Shown here: positions 47,097 through 54,869 of the stretch, in pieces
Layout: each line of letters begins with the position of its first letter
How positions within the stretch are numbered: the stretch's first letter is position 1
Assembly: GCF_051900425.1 (NCBI RefSeq)
Contig: NZ_JBHZGK010000006.1
Location: 62,001-126,000 of the forward strand
Direction of reading: 5' to 3'
Source of the DNA: Frateuria_A sp051900425
GTDB taxonomy: Bacteria > Pseudomonadota > Gammaproteobacteria > Xanthomonadales > Rhodanobacteraceae
DNA length: 64,000 nt
Position numbers and translations under genes: made by a program
Notes under the pieces: generated by a model
Databases searched by the model: none
What the model was told of the DNA's origin: nothing
What the model saw: only the letters and a program-made list of their open reading frames with translations

Positions 47097-48782
47097 TCAA
47101 TGCACCGCGGGCGCCTGCGTGCTCTGCGCGGCGGCGGGTGCCTGCGCGGGCGCGCCCTGCAGCAACTGGTGCAGTTTCAGGTACACCGCGTTGGTCCAGC
47201 CGAAGCCGATCACGTTCGTCGTGTAACCGGCGGTGATCTTTACGTCCGCGTTGCCCAGCACCATGTTGTATTTCTCGCGGATGGTGCCGTCGTGGGCGAA
47301 GCCGGTTTCCACGGTGCCCATGAACTTGCGCGCGAGGCGCTGCGCATCGTCGTGGAAGCCGTAGGCGTCCAGGCCGGAGATCGCCAGCCAGTTGGTCGGC
47401 GCCCAGCCGAACGGCTCATCCCATTGCGCACCGCTGCTGAGGTTGTCCATCGACAGCCCGCCCTTGCGCTCGAACACGGCCAGGTGCCTGTCCAGCGCGG
47501 CGGCCTGCGCCTTGGAGGCGAGCCCCGCCCAGAGCGGCCAGTAGGTGGTGACGTAGGGTTGCTCCGAGGCCTTGCCGCGCGTGAAGTCATAGTCCATGAA
47601 CATGCCGCGCTTGTCGTTCCACAGGTACTTGCCCATGGCCGCCTTCCGCTTCGCTGCGGCATCCGCCCACGTCTGTGCTTCGGCCACCTTGCCCAGCTGC
47701 AGCGCGAGGTCATGCAGATCCCGCTCGTAGCGGTAAAGCAGGCTGTTCAAGCCCACGCCGGCGTAGTGGTGGGTGGTGCCGCCGTAGGGGCCGAAGTGGA
47801 AGTTGGTGTCGAAGCCGGACTCACGCATGGCGCGGTCGCCCAGGTAGTAGTCGGCGCTCAGCCGGTAGCCACTGGCCCAGGCACCGGCGCAGACGGTTGA
47901 GGCTTCGATGTCGCAACTGCTGGCTTTCAGCTTTGCCATCTCGGCGGCATCCGGATGCTCGGAGGCTTTCACCAGGTAGCCGGGATCCTGCTGCGGATGC
48001 GCCAGCACCCAGGCGATCACGCCACGGTAGTACTCGCTGCCGTGCATCTCCGGCACCGGTCCCTGGCCAAGGTCGAAATAGCGCGCCAGGCCGGTGTCGC
48101 CGGCACGGTGCTCGGCTCGCGTCCAGATGTGGTAGTTCGCGACGACCAGCGGATAGGCGTGGGCCAGCCAGGCATGCCGTTCGGCCTCGTCCTTGAAGGC
48201 CTTCGGCGCGGCCAGCACGTCGGACACCATGCGGCTCAGGAACGGCGGCTGCGAGCGGGTCAGGTAATAGGTGCGGTTGGCGTTGAGCACGCCGCCGTAG
48301 TGCTCGACCTCGAACAGCATGTTGTCGGTCATGTCGCGCGCCAGATCGTCGCGGTGGTCGGCGAGCAGACCCAGCTGGATGAAGTAGCTGTCCCAGCCGT
48401 ACATCTCGTTGAACTGGCCGCCGGGCACCACGTAGGGCCGGGGCAGGTAGAGCAGGCCTTCGGCCGGAAGCTCCGAGGGCATCAGGTCGCCGAGCCGCTC
48501 GATGCGCTTCGGTAGCGTGCGTACCTCCACCTTGCAGCGTTTGGCGATGTCATCGATGCCGGCGGGCTTGTCCAGGTCGGCGGGCAGGTAGAGCACCGGG
48601 CGCGCGTCCATCTTCGGATCGTGCAGCGCCGAGCAATCGTCCAGCGAGCGCGTGAGGGTGTTCCAGGCCTTGTGGATGTAGGCCTGCGTCTTCGCCGGGC
48701 TGGGCGTGGCGGCGCTGGCCGCGGTGAAGAGGACCAGCGCCGTGGGGCCGAGCAGGGAGACGATCCGCGGACGGGTCTTCAT
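47097..48782 (-). CDS. Periplasmic trehalase, GH37
   Basis: The 561-residue protein has a signal peptide (PTALVLFTAASAA) and both GH37 trehalase signatures: PGGQFNEMYGWDSYF and QWDEPFGWAP. It splits trehalose into two glucose units in the periplasm. It is last in a minus-strand sugar locus. The start codon overlaps the hydrolase stop as ATGA. The C-terminal Ala/Pro/Gln tail is a low-complexity extension. Confidence 0.93.
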   Translation of the reverse strand: MKTRPRIVSLLGPTALVLFTAASAATPSPAKTQAYIHKAWNTLTRSLDDCSALHDPKMDARPVLYLPADLDKPAGIDDIAKRCKVEVRTLPKRIERLGDLMPSELPAEGLLYLPRPYVVPGGQFNEMYGWDSYFIQLGLLADHRDDLARDMTDNMLFEVEHYGGVLNANRTYYLTRSQPPFLSRMVSDVLAAPKAFKDEAERHAWLAHAYPLVVANYHIWTRAEHRAGDTGLARYFDLGQGPVPEMHGSEYYRGVIAWVLAHPQQDPGYLVKASEHPDAAEMAKLKASSCDIEASTVCAGAWASGYRLSADYYLGDRAMRESGFDTNFHFGPYGGTTHHYAGVGLNSLLYRYERDLHDLALQLGKVAEAQTWADAAAKRKAAMGKYLWNDKRGMFMDYDFTRGKASEQPYVTTYWPLWAGLASKAQAAALDRHLAVFERKGGLSMDNLSSGAQWDEPFGWAPTNWLAISGLDAYGFHDDAQRLARKFMGTVETGFAHDGTIREKYNMVLGNADVKITAGYTTNVIGFGWTNAVYLKLHQLLQGAPAQAPAAAQSTQAPAVH

Positions 48783-49855
48783 GGATGGGCTTCCTCTTGC
48801 GGTGGGGCGAGGTGGCGCTCGAAGAACGCCACGATGGTGCGGTAGGCCTGCTCCGACTCGGGCAGCTCGGGATCGGAGAAGAACGAATGCCACATGCCTT
48901 CCCAGACGTGCAACTCGGCGTCGACACCCGCCTGCGCCAGCAGCGCGTGGCTGTGGACGACGGAGCTCATCGCCATGTCGCGCGTGCCGGTGATCAGCAG
49001 GGTCGGCGGGAAGTGTTTCAGCAGCGCGGGCGACAGGCCCGGCTGCACCATCGGGTCGCGGGCATCGGTGCCGCGGAAGTACGGCAGCGTGGCGAGGTCC
49101 AGCGGCTCGTCCGGCACGCCCTGCCCATTGAGCAGCGGGCCCACGTAGGCCGAGTCGCCGGCGATGGTCACCAGCGAACCGCAGAAGGTGCCGATCGCGC
49201 CCGGCACCGGCAGCTTGTCCGCGATGAAGCGCGCCACCGCCTCGCCGGTCAGGATGCCGCCGGCGGAGCAGCCATAGATGCCGATCTCGCCGGGTCGGTG
49301 GGTTTCCAGCAACTTGCGGTAGACCGCCTCGACATCCTCGCTGGCGGCGGGAAAGGTGTGTTCGGGCCCCTGCCGGTAATCGAGCGTGATGACCTCGATG
49401 CGACCGAGGCTCGCGATCGGGATGGCCTCGACCAGCCCGCCGCTGCCCGCGCCCCACAGGAAGGCGCCGCCATGCAGGTTGATCAGCACGCGATGGCGGT
49501 TGGCCGGGCTCACCCCCTGCGCAGGCAGCACCACGTCCGCGCCGACGCCCGCGAGGGTCTGGTGGCGCACGGTGACCCGGTAGCGCTTGCGCATGCGCGC
49601 GGCGCGGTCGCTGTTGAGGCGGTCGTAGAAGCGCCGACTCTGCTCGATCGGCCCGCTGAGCGGCGGCGCCTGCGCGCCCGCGGCGAGCATCTTCGGGAAG
49701 AATGCGCGCGCCTGCGGCGAGGCGAACTGCGAATACGGGATGGCTACCGTGGCGGCCGTCACCGTGCCGTCGGGCTTTACGCCCGCCGCAGGCTTCTCCG
49801 CCAGGGCAGCCGGGCACCCGAAAATCCACAGGCAGGCGAACACGAACCTGGCCAC
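48779..49855 (-). CDS. Secreted alpha/beta hydrolase (HSL/acetyl-esterase family)
   Basis: The esterase has an HGGAFLWG oxyanion motif, the nucleophile elbow GCSAGG, an Asp in TGTRDMAMS, and a catalytic His in GMWHSFF, so all of the triad is present. The preferred start is a GTG at 49855, which puts a Sec signal peptide (MARFVFACLWIFGCPAALA) at the N-terminus. An ATG at 50131 overlaps the upstream GH65 stop as ATGA and gives a 92-residue extension read through an inverted repeat. Its placement between glycosidases suggests removal of acyl groups from the sugar substrate. Confidence 0.85.
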   Translation of the reverse strand: MARFVFACLWIFGCPAALAEKPAAGVKPDGTVTAATVAIPYSQFASPQARAFFPKMLAAGAQAPPLSGPIEQSRRFYDRLNSDRAARMRKRYRVTVRHQTLAGVGADVVLPAQGVSPANRHRVLINLHGGAFLWGAGSGGLVEAIPIASLGRIEVITLDYRQGPEHTFPAASEDVEAVYRKLLETHRPGEIGIYGCSAGGILTGEAVARFIADKLPVPGAIGTFCGSLVTIAGDSAYVGPLLNGQGVPDEPLDLATLPYFRGTDARDPMVQPGLSPALLKHFPPTLLITGTRDMAMSSVVHSHALLAQAGVDAELHVWEGMWHSFFSDPELPESEQAYRTIVAFFERHLAPPQEEAHP

Positions 49856-49931
49856 CCGCGATGCCGCCCTTTGTCCGGCTTCCCGGGGAAGATGGCCGAG
49901 GCGTTCCTCACGCCACGGCAAGTACCAGCCA

Positions 49932-50039
49932 CCCCCTCCCAACCTCCCCCTGCACGCAGGCGGAGGAGCCTGATCCGTTCCCGCGGGGAGATGCCGCCAT
50001 GCTCCCTCCCCTGCCTGCAGGGGAGGGTTGGGGAGGGGT
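49932..50039. repeat. Inverted repeat of the CCCCCTCCCAACC family, 5' of the hydrolase
   Basis: The left arm CCCCCTCCCAACCTCCCCCTG (49932 onward) and the right arm, read inverted, CCCCTCCCCAACCCTCCCC (ending near 50039) enclose about 65 bases. The 108-bp length is a multiple of three, so the open frame from the coupled ATG is not broken. Confidence 0.8.
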
Positions 50040-50127
50040 TCCGCACGTCGCGGCGAGCCCCGGCAGCTCCCTTCCCACGCCCCCCCGACGGCTGGGAAAC
50101 GACTCCGATGGCGGATTCTCGATCCAG

Positions 50128-52512
50128 TCATGGCGTGTCCTCCGCGGGTCGGCGCGTGAGCACCACGCGGCCGGTGCGGTCGCGGCTCACGGTGATGTCG
50201 TAGTACGCGCCACGCAAGGCTACGTGCGTGAGCGTGAAGGCATGCCACGTCGGCGGCAGCAACGGCGGATAGGCCTCGACCAGCCCCCCCGGCTGCAGCC
50301 GCAAGCCGGTGAAGCCGTACTCGATCGTCTGCAGCAGGCCGCCGGCGGCGGTCACGAAGTAGCCGGTGTTGTTGTTCGGCGTCTCCGTGCGCACGTTGAA
50401 CGGCGGCTGCATCACGCCTGCGTGGCGGTTGCGCTGGAACCAGGCATTGGCCGCGGCTGCGTCGCCCAGCGTGGCGGCGTAGATGGCCATCGGCGCCAGG
50501 CCCATGCTGTTCGGATCGCGGTGCGACTGGGTAATCGGCGCCATCGCGTAGTCGTAGTCCCGCCGGCGCACGCCCGCATCCATCGGCAGGTCGAGCGAGG
50601 GATAAGCCAGCATCGGCAGGGAACTGCCACCCCAGGAATCGATGTCGTGCGGCACCGACGGGTCGAAGTCCAGGTGATGGCCGGCCTTGGCATCGAACGG
50701 GATGTACAGCTTGCCAGCGACCTCCGTCCAGCGCGGATCGGGCCGTTCGCCCAGCACGGCGGCGGCCTGCGTGGCCAGTTGCAGCGCCTTGCGCGCGGAC
50801 ACGTTGGTGAAGGTGTCGTTCGGTACGTCGTTGTAGTCCTCGTCCACCGAGGTGACGTGCAGTATCTCGTAGCGCTTGCGCGCGGGAATCCAGCTCGCGC
50901 GGCTGACCCAGAAGTCGGCCACCGCACGGATCACGGGCCAGCCGTGGCTGCGCAACCACTCCTCGTCGCCGCTGGCCAGCCAGTACTGCCACTGCGCGAT
51001 GGCGACGTCGGCGTTGACGTGGATCTCGCGCTCGCCCAGCACGTGGGCGAAGTGCGGCGTCTGCTCGGTGCCGTACTGCGGATCGGACTCCCACGGGTAC
51101 ATCGCCCCGCGCAGCCCGCGCTCCTGCGCGCGCGCCTGGGCCGCCGGCAGCGTGCGGCTGCGGAAGTCGACCAGCGACCGGGCCCGTTGCGGATGCAGCA
51201 GCAGCAGCGCCGGAAAAACCCAGGTGTCGTTGTCCCAGAAGACGTGCCCGGCGTAACCGGGGGTCAGGCCGCAGGCACCGCTCGGCCAGGCGGTGCCGGG
51301 GCTGACGTTGGACAGCAGGTAGTAGAGGTCCGAATGCACCATGCGCTGGGCCTCGGGGTCGCCCTCGATGCGGATGTCCGAACGCCACAGGTCGTGCCAG
51401 GCCGCCACGTGCGCCTCGCGCAGGTGCGCGAAGCCGTCCTCGCGCGCCTGGCGGACCAGCGCGAGGTCCGCCTTCGCATCCCCGCCCCAGCCTTCGCGCG
51501 ACAGCGCCACGAACTTGCCGAAGACGTAGGTGTGGCCCTTGCGCACCTTCGCCTTGAGTTCGATGGATAGTCGCCACGGGCTGCGGTAGACGCGTGCCTC
51601 GCCCGGCACGAGGCCCTGGGGCAATGCCACGGCGACCGCTTCGGCCATCGCCAGGCCCTGCTCGGCGCGGCCGTCGAGCGACAGGGTCAGCGCGCTGGCG
51701 TCACCGTGCGCGGCGAGCAGGTGGGTGTCGCCGTGGTACCACAGCGGTGCGCGGTCGGGGGTGGCCGGTGGAACGGCCTGCAGCTTGAGGTTGCTGGCCG
51801 CCACCGCCTCCTGCATCTGCTCGCCGGTGAGGCGGGCCAGCGCAAAGCGCGGCTGGTGCGGTGCCCACAGCGCCAGCGGGAAGGACAGTTCCACCTCGCC
51901 ATCGAACTCCGGCGTGATCGACAGCTGCGTGGCGGCCAGGTGCGGCGAGGCCTGGCTGACCAGCGAGACGACCTCGATGCGGGTGGCGCGACCGTGATCG
52001 TCGTAGCGGTAGCGCGTGGTCAGCGTGCCCTCGTGGAGGTCCAGCACCTGCCGGTAGTCCTGGAAGACCGCGGGATCCAGCGCGACCTGGTTCAACCAGA
52101 AATGCCCGGCCGGCGAGTGGCCGGTGCTGTAGTCGATGCCGCTGAAGCCCGGGACCGCCGCGGGGCGCGCGATGTCGCCCTTGGCGTAGTCCATGAAGGC
52201 AACCATGTAGGCCAGGTTGTCCTCGGTGCCGCGCGGCGCGCTGAGCGTGGCGACGTAGCCGTTGCCGAGCTGGGTGGGGAAGTAGCTCTGGAAGTCGCGC
52301 GCGGTGGCGGTGAGCAGGAAGCTCGGGTCGGTGGCGGCGGCCGGCGCGGACAGCGCGAGTGCGGCGCAGGCGAGCAGCCAGAGCAGCCACAGGGTCAGGC
52401 CTTCGAGCGAACTCCGGCTACCGAACAGGCGCCCTGTAGGAGCGCACCCTGTGCGCGACCGCCATCCCGGTCGCGCACAGGGTGCGCTCCTACAAGGGTT
52501 ATTGGCATTCAT
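50128..52512 (-). CDS. GH65-type glycoside hydrolase, paralogue B
   Basis: The 794-residue protein belongs to the GH65/acid-trehalase-like family: an N-terminal beta-sandwich and a catalytic alpha/alpha barrel, with the general-acid Glu558 in VTSVDEDYNDVPNDTFTN. FWDNDTWVFPALLLLHP and REIHVNADVAIAQWQYW are shared with paralogue A. The start overlaps the A stop as ATGA. The first 6-26 codons are encoded by a 60-bp REP palindrome, followed by the signal peptide LWLLACAALALSAPAAA. No other ATG, GTG or TTG start exists between the REP and the signal peptide. Confidence 0.88.
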   Translation of the reverse strand: MNANNPCRSAPCARPGWRSRTGCAPTGRLFGSRSSLEGLTLWLLWLLACAALALSAPAAATDPSFLLTATARDFQSYFPTQLGNGYVATLSAPRGTEDNLAYMVAFMDYAKGDIARPAAVPGFSGIDYSTGHSPAGHFWLNQVALDPAVFQDYRQVLDLHEGTLTTRYRYDDHGRATRIEVVSLVSQASPHLAATQLSITPEFDGEVELSFPLALWAPHQPRFALARLTGEQMQEAVAASNLKLQAVPPATPDRAPLWYHGDTHLLAAHGDASALTLSLDGRAEQGLAMAEAVAVALPQGLVPGEARVYRSPWRLSIELKAKVRKGHTYVFGKFVALSREGWGGDAKADLALVRQAREDGFAHLREAHVAAWHDLWRSDIRIEGDPEAQRMVHSDLYYLLSNVSPGTAWPSGACGLTPGYAGHVFWDNDTWVFPALLLLHPQRARSLVDFRSRTLPAAQARAQERGLRGAMYPWESDPQYGTEQTPHFAHVLGEREIHVNADVAIAQWQYWLASGDEEWLRSHGWPVIRAVADFWVSRASWIPARKRYEILHVTSVDEDYNDVPNDTFTNVSARKALQLATQAAAVLGERPDPRWTEVAGKLYIPFDAKAGHHLDFDPSVPHDIDSWGGSSLPMLAYPSLDLPMDAGVRRRDYDYAMAPITQSHRDPNSMGLAPMAIYAATLGDAAAANAWFQRNRHAGVMQPPFNVRTETPNNNTGYFVTAAGGLLQTIEYGFTGLRLQPGGLVEAYPPLLPPTWHAFTLTHVALRGAYYDITVSRDRTGRVVLTRRPAEDTP
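52435..52494. repeat. REP palindrome, copy 3, inside the 5' end of a GH65 gene
   Basis: The arms at 52435-52460 and 52469-52494 are perfect 26-base inverted copies starting TGTAGGAGCGCACC, with an 8-base loop. The 60-bp element lies 18 bases after the GH65 B start codon, in frame (20 codons). Confidence 0.95.
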
Positions 52513-54761
52513 GGCAGTGCCTTGCGCACCAGCTGCGCCTTGCCGTCGGCGCCGCGCTCGACGCGGATGTCGAAACGCTGCCCGCCGAAGTGCACACCCT
52601 TGAGGGTCAGCCCGTTCCAGCCCGGCGGAAGCACCGGCGCGTACTTCTCGCTCAGGCCCTCATCGTCGATGCGCAGGCCGGTGAGGCCGTAGAGCATGCT
52701 CTGCACGAAGCCCGCCGACGTCGCGAGGATGTAGCCGGCGTTGTTGGCCGCCGTCTCGGTACGCACGTTGAACGGCGGCTTGAGGAAGCCGACCAGGTTG
52801 CGGTCGATCCAGGCGCCTGCGGCCTTGGCATCGCCCAGTTCCGCGGCGCCGACGGCCAGCATCACCATCATCATCTCGTTCGGATCGTCGCCGTGGCTCT
52901 TGAGCGCATCGAGCTGGAACTGGAAGTCGTTGCGGCGCACCTGCGCCGACATCGGCAGGTCAAGGTTCGGATACATCAGCCAGGCCAGCGAGGAGCCCAT
53001 CCAGGTGATCTTGTCGTGCGGCACCGACTTGTCGAAGTCGAGATGGCGCTGGCCGGTCGCATCGAAGGGGATGTACATCTTCGAGGCGATCTCGCTCCAG
53101 CGCGGATCGGCCTTCGCGCCGACCACGCCCGCGGCCTTCACGGCGATGTCCAGCGCCTTGCGCGCGGCGGCGTTGGTGAACGAGTCGTTCGGCACGTCGT
53201 TGTAGGCCTCGTCGGGCGAGGTGACGTGGTGGATCTCGTAGCGGTCGTGCGCCTTGTCGTAGGTGACGCGGCTGGTCCAGAAGGTGGCGATGCCTTCCAG
53301 TACCGGCCAGGCGTGGGTCTTCAGCCAGGCCTTGTCACCCGTCGCGAGGTAGTACTGCCACTGCGCGATGGCGATGTCGGCGTTGACGTGCACCTCGCGG
53401 TAGACCTCCCAGGCGAAGTGCGGCGTGACGTCCACCCCGGTCTGCGGATCGGCTTCCCACGGGTACATGGTGCCTTCGACGCCGTACTGGCGGGCGCGGG
53501 CGCGCGCCGGCTCCGTGGTGCGGTCGCGGAACATCACGATGGGCTTGGCACGCTCCGGATGCAGCAGCAACAGCGCGGGGAACACCCACGAGTCGCTGTC
53601 CCAGAACGCATGGCCCGCGTAGTTGGGGGTCAGCGCGCAGGCGCCCATCGGCCAGGCGGTGCCGACGGTGCTGTTGGACAGCAGGTAGTAGAGGTCCGAG
53701 TGCACCGCCTTCTGCACCGCCGGGTTGCCGTCGATCACGATGTCCGACTGCCACAGCGCATGCCAGGCGGCCTGGTGGTCGGCGAGCAGGCGCTCGAAAC
53801 CGGTGGTGCGCGCGGCGGTCGCCAGCGCCAGCACGTCCTGGTCCTCGCCCCAGCCCTCGCGCGAGAGCGCCAGGTACTTGGTGAAGACATAGCGCCGCCC
53901 CTTGTGCAGCGTGGCGGTGATCTGAAGCGACAGCCGGGTCGGCGTCCGCTCGAGCTTGACCGCATCCGGCGAGAGCCCTTCAGGTAGCCCGATCGCGGCC
54001 GCCTCGGTCATGCCGAGCCCGTGTTGCGCCCTGCCCTTCAGCGCGAGCGTCAGCGCCTTCGCGTCGCCGTCGGCGGAAAGCACCTGTGTGTAGCCCGGAT
54101 ACCAGACCGGCGCGCGATCGGGCGTGGGTACCGGCTTGTTGTCCAGCGTCTGCCCGCTGGCGATCACCGCGGAGATCATCTCCTCGCCGCCCATGCTGGC
54201 GATCGGGAAGCGCGGCTGGTGCTCGGACCACAACCGCAGCGGGAAGCTGAGCTGCACCGGCCCGTCGAACCGGGGCGTGATCGCGATCTGCGTGGCCGCC
54301 AGGTGCGGCGAGGCCTGGCTGACGAAGGTGGTGACCTGGACATCGCTGGCCTTGTTGGCGTAGGCAAAGCGATAGCGCGTGGTCAACGTGGCGCCCTGCA
54401 TGTCCAGGGTCTGCGCGTAGTCCTGGAAGATGCCCGCATCCAGCCGCGTGCGGTTGAGCCAGCCGCCGCCCGGGTTGTAGTCGATCTCGCTCCAGCCGGG
54501 GATCGCCGCGGGACGGGAAATGTCCCCCGGCTTGTAATCCATGAACGCGACCATGTACGCGGCGTTCGGCTCGGTGCCGCGCGGCGAGGTCATAGTGGAG
54601 AAATAGCCGTTGGCCAGGTAGCTCGGGAAGTAGCTGCCGAAATCCCGGGCCGTGGCGGTGAACAGGAAACTCGGATCGCTGGCGAAGGCCGGAGCGGCAC
54701 CGGCGGCGGCCAGCAGCAGCGCACACCGGAATACGAGGACGAGCAGGCGACCGGGCTTCAT
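52509..54761 (-). CDS. GH65-type glycoside hydrolase, paralogue A
   Basis: The 750-residue secreted protein has a signal peptide (VLVFRCALLLAAAGAAPAFA) and the GH65/acid trehalase-like architecture, with general-acid Glu518 in VTSPDEAYNDVPNDSFTN. It shares many blocks with paralogue B, such as DPSFLFTATARDFGSYFPS. The family includes trehalases, kojibiose and other alpha-glucoside enzymes; hydrolase versus phosphorylase cannot be told for certain, but secretion favours hydrolysis. The start MKPGRLL has GGAGG 4 bases upstream. It is transcribed after a terminator that follows the receptor gene. Confidence 0.9.
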   Translation of the reverse strand: MKPGRLLVLVFRCALLLAAAGAAPAFASDPSFLFTATARDFGSYFPSYLANGYFSTMTSPRGTEPNAAYMVAFMDYKPGDISRPAAIPGWSEIDYNPGGGWLNRTRLDAGIFQDYAQTLDMQGATLTTRYRFAYANKASDVQVTTFVSQASPHLAATQIAITPRFDGPVQLSFPLRLWSEHQPRFPIASMGGEEMISAVIASGQTLDNKPVPTPDRAPVWYPGYTQVLSADGDAKALTLALKGRAQHGLGMTEAAAIGLPEGLSPDAVKLERTPTRLSLQITATLHKGRRYVFTKYLALSREGWGEDQDVLALATAARTTGFERLLADHQAAWHALWQSDIVIDGNPAVQKAVHSDLYYLLSNSTVGTAWPMGACALTPNYAGHAFWDSDSWVFPALLLLHPERAKPIVMFRDRTTEPARARARQYGVEGTMYPWEADPQTGVDVTPHFAWEVYREVHVNADIAIAQWQYYLATGDKAWLKTHAWPVLEGIATFWTSRVTYDKAHDRYEIHHVTSPDEAYNDVPNDSFTNAAARKALDIAVKAAGVVGAKADPRWSEIASKMYIPFDATGQRHLDFDKSVPHDKITWMGSSLAWLMYPNLDLPMSAQVRRNDFQFQLDALKSHGDDPNEMMMVMLAVGAAELGDAKAAGAWIDRNLVGFLKPPFNVRTETAANNAGYILATSAGFVQSMLYGLTGLRIDDEGLSEKYAPVLPPGWNGLTLKGVHFGGQRFDIRVERGADGKAQLVRKALP

Positions 54762-54783
54762 CGCGCCTCCGCAGTGGATTCGG

Positions 54784-54826
54784 AAAAAAAGCGCCTGCAC
54801 CCGTCCGGGCAGGACGGGTGCAGGCG
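54784..54826 (-). terminator. Strong terminator between the receptor and GH65 genes
   Basis: The minus-strand 15-bp stem (54792-54806 and 54812-54826) with a short loop is followed by a run of seven T residues. It sits just before the start of paralogue A. Confidence 0.9.
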
Positions 54827-54869
54827 ATCCGGGGTCGGATCAGAACATATCGCTCTGGGAGCGTTCGCT

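Noticed and set aside
52509..54761. Kojibiose/maltose phosphorylase function for the GH65 paralogues
   Set aside because: Both are predicted to be secreted, where phosphate and product capture make a phosphorylase unlikely; hydrolase preferred but not proven.
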